Assembly (NCBI RefSeq): GCF_022009635.1
Contig: NZ_CP091716.1
Coordinates: 7,682,501-7,746,500 of the forward strand
DNA length: 64,000 bases
Source of the DNA: Variovorax paradoxus
GTDB lineage: Bacteria > Pseudomonadota > Gammaproteobacteria > Burkholderiales > Burkholderiaceae_C
Reading direction: 5' to 3'
Program-made: the position numbers and the translations under genes
The notes under the pieces: model-generated
The model's input: only the letters and a program-made list of their open reading frames with translations
Database searches by the model: none
Told to the model about the DNA's origin: nothing
Shown: positions 34,932 through 44,086 of the stretch, piece by piece
Layout of the letters: each line of letters opens with the position of its first letter
How positions within the stretch are numbered: position 1 is the first letter of the stretch

Positions 34932-35912
34932 ATGCAAAGCACAGCGATCCACATCCACAGACATGGCGATCCCGACGTCCTCGAAGTCGTCGAGGTCGAT
35001 GTTCCGTCGCCCTCTCCCGGTGAAGTGCAGATCCGGCAGACGGCGATCGGGCTCAACTTCGCGGACATCTACCAGCGCAAGGGAGCTCACGGCCCGCACG
35101 GCGGCGAGCCGTTTCCGATCACGCTGGGCTCGCAGGGCGCAGGTGTTGTCGAAGCGGTGGGCGGCGGTGTCGGCCACCTGCGCGTGGGCCAGCCGGTGGC
35201 CTACTTCCAACCCGGCGCCTACCAGGCAACTCGCAACGTGCATGCCTCGCGCGTGATCCCGTTGCCACAGGGTTTCTCGGAGGAGATCGCGGGAGCCAAC
35301 ATGCTGCGCGGACTCACGGCCGAATACCTGCTGCGCCGCCTGTATGTCGTGAAGCCCGGCGACACGGTGCTGGTGCACGCGGCAGCGGGCGGCATGGGCG
35401 TGATCCTGTCGCAATGGGCCCGCGCGCTCGGCGCCACTGTCATCGGTACGGTCGGCTCGGAAGCCAAGGCCGCGGTGGCAACCGCGCACGGCTGCCACCA
35501 TGTCATCAACTACTGCTGCGAAGATTTCGCCGCCCGGGTGCTGGAACTGACGAACGGTGGCGGTGTGGCCGTCGTCTACGACGCCGTCGGCAAAGACGTC
35601 TTCGTGCCGTCGCTGAAATGCCTGAAGACGCTCGGCATCGCGATCAGCTACGGCACCGCGTCGGGCGATGTCGAAGGCTTCGACCTGCAACTGTTGCACG
35701 CCAAGTCACTGAGCGTGTGCAGGCCCACTCTGCGCAGCTTCATCTCGGAACCGGCGGACCTTCGTCGTTCGGCCATTGCGCTGTTCGAGGCCGTGCAGAA
35801 GGGCGACGTGGTCCTGGAGGCGAAGCACCGCTATGCACTGACCGATGTGCAACGCGCGCACCGGGATCTCGAAAGCCGGGCGACCAGCGGCGCGCCTGTT
35901 CTGATTCCCTGA
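34932..35912 (+). CDS. NADPH:quinone oxidoreductase (zeta-crystallin type, MDR family)
   Basis: A 326-residue zinc-free medium-chain reductase. The opening is IHIHRHGDPDVLEVVEVDVP and LNFADIYQRKG. The cofactor site is TVLVHAAAGGMGVILSQWARALGA, with AAGGMG in place of the GxGxxG seen in zinc enzymes, as is normal for quinone oxidoreductases. No zinc-site cysteines are seen. It probably reduces a quinone or enal arising in this catabolic module; first gene of the rightward operon. Confidence 0.9.
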   Translation: MQSTAIHIHRHGDPDVLEVVEVDVPSPSPGEVQIRQTAIGLNFADIYQRKGAHGPHGGEPFPITLGSQGAGVVEAVGGGVGHLRVGQPVAYFQPGAYQATRNVHASRVIPLPQGFSEEIAGANMLRGLTAEYLLRRLYVVKPGDTVLVHAAAGGMGVILSQWARALGATVIGTVGSEAKAAVATAHGCHHVINYCCEDFAARVLELTNGGGVAVVYDAVGKDVFVPSLKCLKTLGIAISYGTASGDVEGFDLQLLHAKSLSVCRPTLRSFISEPADLRRSAIALFEAVQKGDVVLEAKHRYALTDVQRAHRDLESRATSGAPVLIP

Positions 35913-35946
35913 CCGATCTCACTCCCCCACTCCCTTCACCTACCCC

Positions 35947-36726
35947 ATGAAACTCTTCCACGGTTGGCTTTCGAGCGCTTCGCGCCGTGTACGGCTTTGC
36001 TTCGCCGAAAAAGGATTGGCCTACGAGAGCATTCCCATCGACATGAGCAAGCAGGAACAGCACTCGCCGGAGTATCTGGCCCTGAATCCGAACGGCGTGG
36101 TGCCCGCGCTGCTGATCGCCCCGGGCAAGTCCCTCTACGAGAGCTCGACGATCTGCGAGTATCTCGACGAGGTGTACCCCGAGCCTGCGCTGCGCCCGGC
36201 GGACCCGTACGAGCGCGCCACGATGCGCAACTTCGTGCGCTGGACCGACGAGAAATCGCTGCCCAACCTGCTCATCCTGAACTGGAGCCTCGCCCTGCAA
36301 CCGGGAGCCAGCCAATGGAGCGATGCGCAACTCAAGGAAAAGCTGGAGCGCATTCCCACCGCGGAACGCCGCGAGGCCTGGGTGCGGATTGCACGGCGTC
36401 CCTATACGGAGGAAGAGAAGGCCGCAGCCCTCGACAAGCTGCTGCGGATCGTCGACAAGATGGAAGCCATGCTGGCGGACTCGAAATGGCTGGTCGGCGC
36501 AGCGTATTCGCTCGCCGACATTGCAGCGGTTCCCTTCATCGCACGAATCGACGAGATCGCCCCACAAGCGCTGAGCCCCGACGCACATCCGCGCGTCCAT
36601 GCCTGGTGGGCGGCCGTCCAACAGCGCCCCGCCTTTGTCGCGGCACGTTTCGACCGCTTCGATGATGCGATGAAGGCCCGGGAGACGGAATCCTCCATTG
36701 CCGCCGCACAAGGGACCTCCCGGTGA
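35947..36726 (+). CDS. Glutathione S-transferase family protein
   Basis: A 259-residue GST-fold protein. Thioredoxin-like N-terminus MKLFHGWLSSASRRVRLCFAEKG (Ser as candidate catalytic residue), NPNGVVPALL (cis-Pro) and YESSTICEYLDE (glutathione gamma-Glu site), then the helical C-terminal domain with SLADIAAVPFIARID. It starts 34 bases after the oxidoreductase. Possible jobs include dehalogenation, isomerisation or detoxification of an electrophile. Confidence 0.9.
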   Translation: MKLFHGWLSSASRRVRLCFAEKGLAYESIPIDMSKQEQHSPEYLALNPNGVVPALLIAPGKSLYESSTICEYLDEVYPEPALRPADPYERATMRNFVRWTDEKSLPNLLILNWSLALQPGASQWSDAQLKEKLERIPTAERREAWVRIARRPYTEEEKAAALDKLLRIVDKMEAMLADSKWLVGAAYSLADIAAVPFIARIDEIAPQALSPDAHPRVHAWWAAVQQRPAFVAARFDRFDDAMKARETESSIAAAQGTSR

Positions 36727-36830
36727 CCTCGGTAATCGCCGCGGCGGTATGCGGATGGCGTCGCTCCGAATTCGGCGAACCTTCTTGCGTATTTGCGGCC
36801 GGCTAAGATATCGGCAGGAGTTTTCAACCC

Positions 36831-37568
36831 ATGTCCCGTATCAACCTGAGCGACAAGATCCGCGAAGCCCTCGAAAGCGAAATCATCGCTGGCAAACTGG
36901 ATGCCGGCTCGCGCATCGACGAGCAGGAACTGATGGACCGCTTCGAGGTGTCGCGCACCCCCGCGCGGGAGGCCATCCAGCAGCTGATATCGGCAGGCCT
37001 CGTGACCACCATGCCGCGACAGGGCGCAGTCGTTGCGACATTGTCGGTACCCGAGTACATCGCGATGCTCGAGATTCTCATGGAACTCGAAGGCTTGGCG
37101 GCGCGGCTGGCTGCGCGACGCATGCCTGCCCTGCAGCGGAGGCAACTGGAGCAGGCCAACGAAGCCTGCAAACAGGCCGCGGTCAAGGACGATGCGGAGG
37201 CCTACGGCGAAGCCAACCGCACATTCCACGAGATCATCTACGACGGCAGCCTGAACGAAGTGCTTGCGCGCCAGTTGCGATCGATGCGGCTACGGATGCG
37301 TCACCCGCAACGCGCGCTGTTCGACCGGCCCAACCGCATCCGCAACTCGCTCGCGGAGCATCAGACCATCATCAGTGCCATCCTGTCGGGCGATGAAGAA
37401 GCGGCGGACCGGGCCATGACCGCTCACATCTCGAGCGGCGGCAATGTGTATGCCGACGCCATCGCAAGCATGCCGCACGGCCGGCCTCCCCTGCCACCGC
37501 GTACGGAACCTGAAACCAAGGGGCCGGCGCGCAAGCCCGACAGGAAGCGCGCGACCGAAAAAGCCTAG
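36831..37568 (+). CDS. GntR/FCD-family regulator
   Basis: A 245-residue regulator with HTH GSRIDEQELMDRFEVSRTPAREAIQQL and an FCD domain (EANRTFHEIIYDGSLNEVL; EHQTIISAIL). CAGGAG precedes the ATG. It is the third gene of the rightward operon after the oxidoreductase and GST, and by position is the likely regulator of the divergent operons sharing the 34808-34838 repeat. The C-terminus is basic (Lys-Arg-rich). Confidence 0.9.
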   Translation: MSRINLSDKIREALESEIIAGKLDAGSRIDEQELMDRFEVSRTPAREAIQQLISAGLVTTMPRQGAVVATLSVPEYIAMLEILMELEGLAARLAARRMPALQRRQLEQANEACKQAAVKDDAEAYGEANRTFHEIIYDGSLNEVLARQLRSMRLRMRHPQRALFDRPNRIRNSLAEHQTIISAILSGDEEAADRAMTAHISSGGNVYADAIASMPHGRPPLPPRTEPETKGPARKPDRKRATEKA

Positions 37569-38442
37569 CGACACGCACGCTCACTGTCACGGAATCCCCA
37601 GGCTCGCAGCCTCGGGCCGTGCGGACAACTCAGCTTCTATTGCCAATACTGGCGCCAAGGCCGTTCATGCGGACGAGCATGCTGGCCGCCATCGACTACC
37701 CCTCGTCGATCACGAATTCGGGCAAGTGGCTGTCCATTGGCAGGCTGCTGAAGTGCCAGCGGATTGAAGTTGCCGCTTGATGTTCATTAGTCCGATTTCG
37801 CGATCCGTCAACTTCGCAAGCGCTGCAAACCGTGTTGGCGCCGACCGAAAACTAAGCCAGTGGGTGTTGATTTCCATCCAGAAGTGACCCAGTGGGGGTG
37901 CGGACGAAAACTTGGACTACCAGGAGGTAGTTCATGTATTCCTACGAAGATCGGATTCGAGCCGTTGAGCTCTACATCAAGCTGGGCAAACGCGTCAGAC
38001 CCACCATCCGCCAGCTCGGCCATGCTTGTCGCCTTTTTTGCGCTCGGCATCGCCTTGATTGATATAGGTAGGAAGCTGTCTTCAACCGCTGGGGTTCGGC
38101 AATGCTGCATGCAGACGGAACGCCCACGACGATATTCAAGCCCGGCAATGGCAAGACGCGTCGGTGCACCTTCAGACGAACAGCGGGGTTGGCACTTGCG
38201 CCAAGTCCAGCGTTTATTGTCAAAAACCTGCGCCTGTCTCGGGAATATGGTTCGACCTGCGCGTGTCTTGCGATTTAGGTCACAAATCGGGCTGACTATA
38301 AAGTGTTTACACCCGAGTCGATGTCAATCAAGGACTTAGGCGATATGAGGTGTCTCGTGTTTGTTGTCGCCGCAGGTTCAGCGCTTAGTACACCCCTCAA
38401 AGCCGCCCTCCCTGATCGGCCACCGTCTGAAAACCGGCTGCA
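37569..38442. other. Gene-poor junction with mobile-element debris
   Basis: 874 bases without an intact gene. It contains a ribosome-binding site and first codons of an IS3-family transposase (37934) that then diverges. Just upstream is a stretch around 37860-37920 (repeated 'CCAGTGGG' and 'CCAGTGGGGG') that looks like an IS end. The rest shows no motif. It is a likely recombination scar between modules. Confidence 0.6.
37934..38062 (+). pseudogene. IS3-family transposase OrfA, 5' remnant
   Basis: After a strong AGGAGG (37922-37927) an ATG opens MYSYEDRIRAVELYIKLGKR and PTIRQLG, the usual start of one group of IS3-family OrfA proteins. Similarity ends at about 38020 (codon 29), after which the frame is unrelated and stops at 38062. 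Only the first quarter of OrfA remains and no OrfB is found. Confidence 0.7.
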
Positions 38443-39897
38443 TCAAACAGGTTGCCCCGCCCAGGCCGTGCGGCAGTTCTTCGCAATCAGCGCCGCCCCC
38501 ATAAGGCAAAGGCACGCGAGCATTGCGAAAGCAGCTCTTGCTCCCTCGGTGAATGCAGCGATATCGACAGCCGCGAGCGCTGAATTGCCGTTACCAAGAA
38601 TCATGAGTTGCGAGCTGTAGGGCAATTGGGCCATCGCCACGCTCAACGTGAGCGCCGTCCCCATCATGATTCCGGTGTTCTGCAAGGTCGCGCGCACGCC
38701 GTTCGCAATACCTCTGCGCTGTGGCACCACGCTTTGAAGGATGGACGCGTTGTTCGGCGTCACAAAGCTACCGATGCCCAGGCCCAGCATCCACAGGCAG
38801 GCGGCCAATTGTCCGGTGCCGATGGCTGGCTGCAGCATGGCTGCCAACAGCGCCAACGCACCCGCGGCGATCAGCATGCCTGCCACGCAGAGGACTTCGG
38901 GCGTGAAGCGCCTCATGAGGCTGCCAGCCATCGGGGCTGCCATCAGCATCCCCAATGCGACCGGTGCAATGCGCGTGCCCGCCTCCGATGGCGCCAGGCC
39001 CGCGCACGCCTGGAGATACAGGGCCACGAGCAGCAAGGGTGCGGCCTGTGACATCGACAGAAGCAGGATACACGCGTAAGCCGTGCAACGCCCTGGATCC
39101 CTGAACAGTGCCGGGTCGACCAGAGGGCTCGCCGCGCGCTGCTGCACCCTAACGAAAACGACGATGGCGCAAACACCGGCAAGCATGAAGACCCAGACCG
39201 GCACGCTCGCCCAGCCGCGCGTTCCCACCATCGAGAGCGCATAGATCACGCTTCCAATTCCGGCGAGCGACATCAAGGCGCCGGCCAGGTCGAAACGCTC
39301 CGTGATGGCTGTCGCCGTGCTCTCCGGCAGGGTCTTCCACGACCAGGCCAGCACGCAAAGCCCGATAGGCACGTTCAGCATGAAGAGGACGCGCCAACCC
39401 CACCAAGAAACGACAAAGCCGCCGGCCAGCGGCCCCGCGACCTGCGCGAGGGCAGCCACCATGGCGAGCACCCCGAGCGCCAGCCCCACCTTCTTGCGGC
39501 CGAAGGCATCGCCCACCAGGGCGCTGGAATTGGCCATGACGCCAGCCGCGCCTACTGCTTGGCAGACGCGAAAGAACAGCATGGCGCCAAAGCTCGTCGC
39601 GGCCGCACAGCCCGCACAAGCGATCAGGAAGAGACCCAGCCCCGCGAGAAAGAGTCGCCGCCGCCCCCACAGATCGGCCAGCCTTCCGAAGCTGAGGATG
39701 CACACGGTGCTGACCAGCATGTAAGACAGCAGGATCCAACTCGCCTGCGATGGCGAAGCGTTCAGGCTACGCGCAACCAAAGGAAGCGCTACGTTGAGCG
39801 CACTGAGGTTCAGGAAACACAGGAACGCGCCCAGGCTTGCAACGACGAGCACGGTCCACGCGGCCCTCTCCTCGTCTTCCTTCACCACTTCATTCAT
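38443..39897 (-). CDS. MFS transporter, DHA2 (14-helix) type
   Basis: A 484-residue integral membrane transporter with about fourteen helices, VLVVASLGAFLCFLNLSALNVALPL at the start, GRLADLWGRRRLFLAG in the first cytoplasmic loop and LAGPLAGG-like motif C (VAGPLAGGFVVSWWGWR). It is the last gene of the amidase/Bug operon, overlapping the Bug stop by eight bases. The family mostly exports drugs or organic acids. The ATG at 39897 is chosen over a longer frame. Confidence 0.88.
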   Translation of the reverse strand: MNEVVKEDEERAAWTVLVVASLGAFLCFLNLSALNVALPLVARSLNASPSQASWILLSYMLVSTVCILSFGRLADLWGRRRLFLAGLGLFLIACAGCAAATSFGAMLFFRVCQAVGAAGVMANSSALVGDAFGRKKVGLALGVLAMVAALAQVAGPLAGGFVVSWWGWRVLFMLNVPIGLCVLAWSWKTLPESTATAITERFDLAGALMSLAGIGSVIYALSMVGTRGWASVPVWVFMLAGVCAIVVFVRVQQRAASPLVDPALFRDPGRCTAYACILLLSMSQAAPLLLVALYLQACAGLAPSEAGTRIAPVALGMLMAAPMAGSLMRRFTPEVLCVAGMLIAAGALALLAAMLQPAIGTGQLAACLWMLGLGIGSFVTPNNASILQSVVPQRRGIANGVRATLQNTGIMMGTALTLSVAMAQLPYSSQLMILGNGNSALAAVDIAAFTEGARAAFAMLACLCLMGAALIAKNCRTAWAGQPV

Positions 39898-40858
39898 CGC
39901 TCTTGAAGCCCGAGGCCTTGACGATGGGGCGCCAGTACTCGCGGTCTTCATTCATGATGCGCGTCACTTCGGCGCCGGGCAGCCCGGTTGCCTCCAGCCC
40001 CATGCGTTCGAGCTGGCCGCGCACCTGCGGGCTGCGCACTGCAGCCAGGAAGGCTGCCTGCAGCTTCGCGACAACATCCTTTGGCGTGCCCGCCGGCACG
40101 AAGGCGGCATAGGACGCGTTGGCGCGATCGAAGGCGTCGTAACCAGCTTCCTTGAAGGTCGGCACGTCGGGCAGCCAACTCAACCGTTTTGTGCCCGCGA
40201 CGCCCAGGATGTGAAGCTTGCCCGAGCGGTGCAGCTCCAACTGGCTCGCCAGCGCGTCGGCACCCAGCGGCACGTGGTCGCCGATGATGTCCGTCGCCAG
40301 CGGCGCGCCGCCCCGGTAAGTAACGGCTGTGAGCGGCACACCAATGGCCTTCGACAGCTGCAGCACGCTGAAGTGCAAGCCGCCGCCGAGGTTGGTCATG
40401 CCCACGCTGCCCTGGGCGGGGTTCTTCTTGATCCACGCGACGTATTCGGAAATCGTCTTGTACGGCTGGTTCGCGCCGGTGGAGACCACGCTGGGCACAT
40501 TGGCCAGATGCGCAACGGGAATGAAGTCTTTGTCCACGTCGTAGTTCAGCCGCGCATAGGTCATCGGAAACAGCACGAAGGGCGGCGTGCCACCAATGAG
40601 GATGGTGCGCCCGTCGGGCCGCGCGGTCTTCACGGCCTCAATGGAAATGCGCGTGGAGGCACCGGGACGGTTCTCCACCAGAACGGGTTCCTTGAGCGAG
40701 CCCCGCAGTTCCTCGGCGAGGGAGCGCGCCAGGTTGTCGAGCGCGCCGCCCGGCGGAAAACCGATGATGAGGCGAACGGGCGCGTTGTCGGCGTGCGCGG
40801 CGCCGCCGGCCAGGGCAATCGACGCGCCGAGCACGAGTGTCTTCAGGAACGAGGTCAT
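39890..40858 (-). CDS. Bug-type tripartite tricarboxylate receptor
   Basis: A 322-residue periplasmic receptor: signal peptide FLKTLVLGASIALAGGAAHA, then VRLIIGFPPGGALDNLARSL and VLVENRPGAS. It is placed between an amidase gene (upstream) and an MFS gene (downstream) on the same strand. A natural reading is that it captures an amide substrate of the amidase, or a related acid. Confidence 0.9.
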   Translation of the reverse strand: MTSFLKTLVLGASIALAGGAAHADNAPVRLIIGFPPGGALDNLARSLAEELRGSLKEPVLVENRPGASTRISIEAVKTARPDGRTILIGGTPPFVLFPMTYARLNYDVDKDFIPVAHLANVPSVVSTGANQPYKTISEYVAWIKKNPAQGSVGMTNLGGGLHFSVLQLSKAIGVPLTAVTYRGGAPLATDIIGDHVPLGADALASQLELHRSGKLHILGVAGTKRLSWLPDVPTFKEAGYDAFDRANASYAAFVPAGTPKDVVAKLQAAFLAAVRSPQVRGQLERMGLEATGLPGAEVTRIMNEDREYWRPIVKASGFKSDE

Positions 40859-40900
40859 GGTGGCTACCTGCTGGTTGAAAAATCGGAGAAGAAAGAGGCC

Positions 40901-42355
40901 TTAGAAGGCAACGACCGGCAGCGCGTTCGCCGGCCGGTGCGCAGCTTCGAACGAGGCGGCCGCCTGCAGCAATTGCCCGTCTTCGCGAAAGCGTCCGACC
41001 AACTGCATGCCGATCGGCAGCCCGTCGCGCCCCGCGCCGCAAGGCAAGCTGATGGCGGGGTGCCCGGTCAGGTTGAACGGCATGGTCCAGGGGAACCAGT
41101 TCGCGCGCACCTCGGCGTATTCCTTGCCGTCGATCTCGATGCTGCCGAACAGGTCCTGGTCGATGGGCAGCGCCGTGCGCGAAAGCGTGGGCGTGAAGAT
41201 AAAGTCATGCGCCTCCAGCCGCGCCTGAATGCCGCGAAACAATGCTGTCCGCGCGAACATGGCCTGCTGGAACGCGATGCCATCCACATGCTCGGCCAGC
41301 GCCAGTTGCTTCAGCAGCGACGGGCTCATCTGGTCGCCGTGTGCCGCCGCCATGGGAGCGAAGCGGCCGCGCCAGCTGGTGTGGTTGATCACGCGCCACA
41401 CCGGCTCCACGTCGAAGCCGTCGCCGGACATCGGCTGCAACTCGGCCCCCATCGACGCCAAAGTTGCCAGGGCAGCCTCGAAGGCGGATGCAACATCCGC
41501 GGCAATCGGTCGCCCCGCCGGCGCAGCGCAGAAAAGAATGCGTTTGCCGCGAAGATCGCCGCCGGCTTGCAGTTCGTCGAAGTAGCGCCGCGCCGGAACA
41601 CCCAGCGACCACGGGTCCGACCCGTGCGCGCCCGTCATGGCCTGCAGCATCAGTGCCGTGTCGGCCACATTGCGTGTGGTGGGCGTCACGTAGGTGTAGT
41701 TGCCGAACGCGTCCTGCACCTGGCTGTGCGGCACCACGCCCAGGCTCTGCTTCAGGCCGACCACGCCATTGCACGCTGCGGGAATGCGCGTCGAGCCACC
41801 ACCGTCGGTGGCGATGGCCAGCGGCGCGATGCCGGCCGCCATCGACGCCGCCGCACCGCCGCTGGAGCCGCCGCTCGTGCGCGACGCATTCCACGCGTTG
41901 CGGGTGCTTCCGAACAGCGGTGCATCGGTCAGGCACTTGGCGCCGAATTCGGACGAGGTGGTCTTGCCGATGAGGATGGCGCCGGCTTCGCGCATTCGCG
42001 CCACGGCCACTGCGTCTTGCGTGGGCACATGGTCGCGGTGCAGCAAAGAGCCGTAGGTGGTGCGTACGTTCGCCGTGTCGACGATGTCCTTCACCGTAAA
42101 TGGAAGACCATGCAGCTGGCCCAAATCCTCGCCGCGCATGAGCGCCTGCTCGGCTTCCCTGGCCTGCTGCAACGCCTGCTCATGGCATAACGTGATGAAG
42201 CAGTTCAGGTGCGGCTGCAGGGCATCGGCGCGGCGCAGCACCTCTTCGACAATCTCCACCGGCGAGATCTCGCGCTGCGCGACCAGTCTGCGCATGGTTA
42301 TTGCGGGCATCTCGCAGATCTCGGACTTTGGAAGAAGGACGGGAAAGTTTTTCAT
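40901..42355 (-). CDS. Amidase (amidase-signature family)
   Basis: A 484-residue enzyme of the GatA/amidase signature family, which hydrolyses amides with a Ser-cisSer-Lys triad. The triad is in sight: Lys in GLPFTVKDIVD (about 89), cis-Ser in TSGGSSGGAAASMAAG (about 164-165) and nucleophile Ser in ATDGGGSTRIPA (about 188). It is not GatA of the tRNA amidotransferase, since no gatB or gatC is near. First gene of its operon, divergent from a LysR gene 69 bases away. Confidence 0.9.
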   Translation of the reverse strand: MKNFPVLLPKSEICEMPAITMRRLVAQREISPVEIVEEVLRRADALQPHLNCFITLCHEQALQQAREAEQALMRGEDLGQLHGLPFTVKDIVDTANVRTTYGSLLHRDHVPTQDAVAVARMREAGAILIGKTTSSEFGAKCLTDAPLFGSTRNAWNASRTSGGSSGGAAASMAAGIAPLAIATDGGGSTRIPAACNGVVGLKQSLGVVPHSQVQDAFGNYTYVTPTTRNVADTALMLQAMTGAHGSDPWSLGVPARRYFDELQAGGDLRGKRILFCAAPAGRPIAADVASAFEAALATLASMGAELQPMSGDGFDVEPVWRVINHTSWRGRFAPMAAAHGDQMSPSLLKQLALAEHVDGIAFQQAMFARTALFRGIQARLEAHDFIFTPTLSRTALPIDQDLFGSIEIDGKEYAEVRANWFPWTMPFNLTGHPAISLPCGAGRDGLPIGMQLVGRFREDGQLLQAAASFEAAHRPANALPVVAF

Positions 42356-42424
42356 GTGCAAATGATTGATGCGCCGCAACAAGGCGTCCAATACTGTTTT
42401 CTTGAAAAGGCATATGCCCAGCGT

Positions 42425-43324
42425 ATGGCTACACCGGACCTTCGAACCCTTCGCTATTTCGTGGCCGTCGCCGAGGAGCGCAGCGTCGGCAGGGCTGCCC
42501 GCCGGCTCAACATGGCGCAGCCGCCGCTCTCGGTGCACATCAAGAACCTGGAGGCGGCCGTGGGCACGCCCCTGTTTCGCAGGGCGGCGCACGGCATGGA
42601 GATCACCGATGCGGGCAATGCACTGTTCCGGCGCGCGAAAGAGGCACTTCTGCTGGCCAACGAGGGCTTCGACGCCGCGCGCGCCATCGGATCGGGCAAC
42701 CGGGGCCGGCTCACCATCGGCACGATGGTCGTGCTGTCTTATCTCGTGTTGCCGAGGCTCGAGAACGAGCTGCGGCGCAGGCTGCCGGAGGTGGAGATCC
42801 AGTATGTGGAGCTGAATGCCGTCAACAATGTCTCGGCCCTCACCGACTCGGACGTGTCAGTGGCGATCTGCATTCCGCCCATTGCGCAGGCGGGCATTGC
42901 GACGCAGCGCATCGGCAGCCAGCCGCTGATGCTTGCGGTGCGCGTCGACTCTCCGCTGGCGCGGCTGACCAGCGTTCCGCTGGCGCGCCTCTCGGGCCTG
43001 GCGCTCATCGGACTGCCGGTTCCCGAGGGCGATGTCGACAAATCGGTCGTTGCGTCGCTGCTGCGGCGGCACGATGTCAGCATGCCGATTGCCCAGCGGG
43101 TCGAGACGATGGTCTCGGCACTGGCGCTGGTTCTGGCAGGCAAGGGCGTCGCGATCCTGCCTGCCTGCGCTCAGATCGGCCGCCCCCCTGGCGTGGTGTT
43201 CAGGCCCTTGCGAAACGTCGACGCCGCAATGGAGATTGCGGCCTGCTGGCGCAACGATTGGGAAAGTCCGTTGATCGCCCCGTTCCTGGCTTGTGCGCGC
43301 ACAGCCCTGCAAGAGCCGACGTAG
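42425..43324 (+). CDS. LysR-family regulator of the amidase operon
   Basis: A 299-residue LysR protein. HTH: LRYFVAVAEERSVGRAARRLNMAQPPLSVHI; effector domain from GRLTIGTMVVLSYLVLP. It lies divergent from the amidase/Bug/MFS operon and so probably controls it. It is clearly related to the LysR at 52775 (shared RLxMAQPPLSVxIxN, SSVVAS/KSVVAS, LRRH.V). The two form a local subfamily, but the effectors may differ. Confidence 0.92.
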   Translation: MATPDLRTLRYFVAVAEERSVGRAARRLNMAQPPLSVHIKNLEAAVGTPLFRRAAHGMEITDAGNALFRRAKEALLLANEGFDAARAIGSGNRGRLTIGTMVVLSYLVLPRLENELRRRLPEVEIQYVELNAVNNVSALTDSDVSVAICIPPIAQAGIATQRIGSQPLMLAVRVDSPLARLTSVPLARLSGLALIGLPVPEGDVDKSVVASLLRRHDVSMPIAQRVETMVSALALVLAGKGVAILPACAQIGRPPGVVFRPLRNVDAAMEIAACWRNDWESPLIAPFLACARTALQEPT

Positions 43325-43358
43325 ATCGGCAAAGTCCGCTCGGTGACTTGGAAACGCC

Positions 43359-44045
43359 TCAGAAGATTGCGAATGAAAAAGACCGCTCGACGTCAGCTCG
43401 AATGTGCTGAATTCTCTCCCTGTTAAGCCGCTCGGCGGCATCCGGGTCTCGGGCCTCGATTGCCTTCATGAGCTTCTTGTGCTCAACGATCGCAGCCGCC
43501 ATGCGCCCCGGTATCGAGGCAGTGCGGTTGCCCATGAGCCGGAGCCGGTTCTCGATCGCCATCACGTACTGGATAAGCGTCTCGCTGCGAGAGCACTCGG
43601 CCAGCGTCCTGCGGAATTCGAGCGCGGCATCCAGGTACTTCGACACATCGTGAGTCTCTTCGGCCTTGGCCATGCGCTCCAGGATTTTCCGCAGGCGGGC
43701 TCGCTCCTCGGGCTTGATTTCTTTCGCCGCGCGCCGCGCCACGAGTCCTTCCAGCACCTCCCGGATGTCGAGCAGCTCGATGATCTCCGACGGCTTGAGC
43801 TGGGCCACCGTCACGCCGACAAAGGGCGTGCGCGAGACCAGCCGCTCCACTTCGAGCTGGCGAATGGCTTCCCTCACGGGCGTGCGGCTCACGAGGTATT
43901 CCGCCGCCAGATCCTGCTCGGTCAGCTTTTCGCCCGGCTTGAGCTCACCAGCCAGAATGGAGCTTCGGATCCGATCGCAGACTTGTTCTGCCGACAAGGT
44001 CGGCGTTTCTCGTTTGGCACGAGGTAAGGGCCTTGGCTCGTTCAT
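43359..44045 (-). CDS. GntR/FCD-family regulator of the sulfatase operon
   Basis: A 228-residue regulator with HTH GEKLTEQDLAAEYLVSRTPVREAI and an FCD domain. It is the last gene of a leftward run from the sulfatase (49813) through aldehyde dehydrogenase, HIBADH-like enzyme, Bug and cupin. The start at MNEPRPLPRA is preferred to the longer frame, which runs into the cupin gene. It probably acts on the inverted repeat at 49840-49860 at the head of the operon (inference). Confidence 0.9.
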   Translation of the reverse strand: MNEPRPLPRAKRETPTLSAEQVCDRIRSSILAGELKPGEKLTEQDLAAEYLVSRTPVREAIRQLEVERLVSRTPFVGVTVAQLKPSEIIELLDIREVLEGLVARRAAKEIKPEERARLRKILERMAKAEETHDVSKYLDAALEFRRTLAECSRSETLIQYVMAIENRLRLMGNRTASIPGRMAAAIVEHKKLMKAIEARDPDAAERLNRERIQHIRADVERSFSFAIF

Positions 44046-44086
44046 GCCCGAGGTTATACCGCACGGTTCTGTGCTCGACCTCAGCA

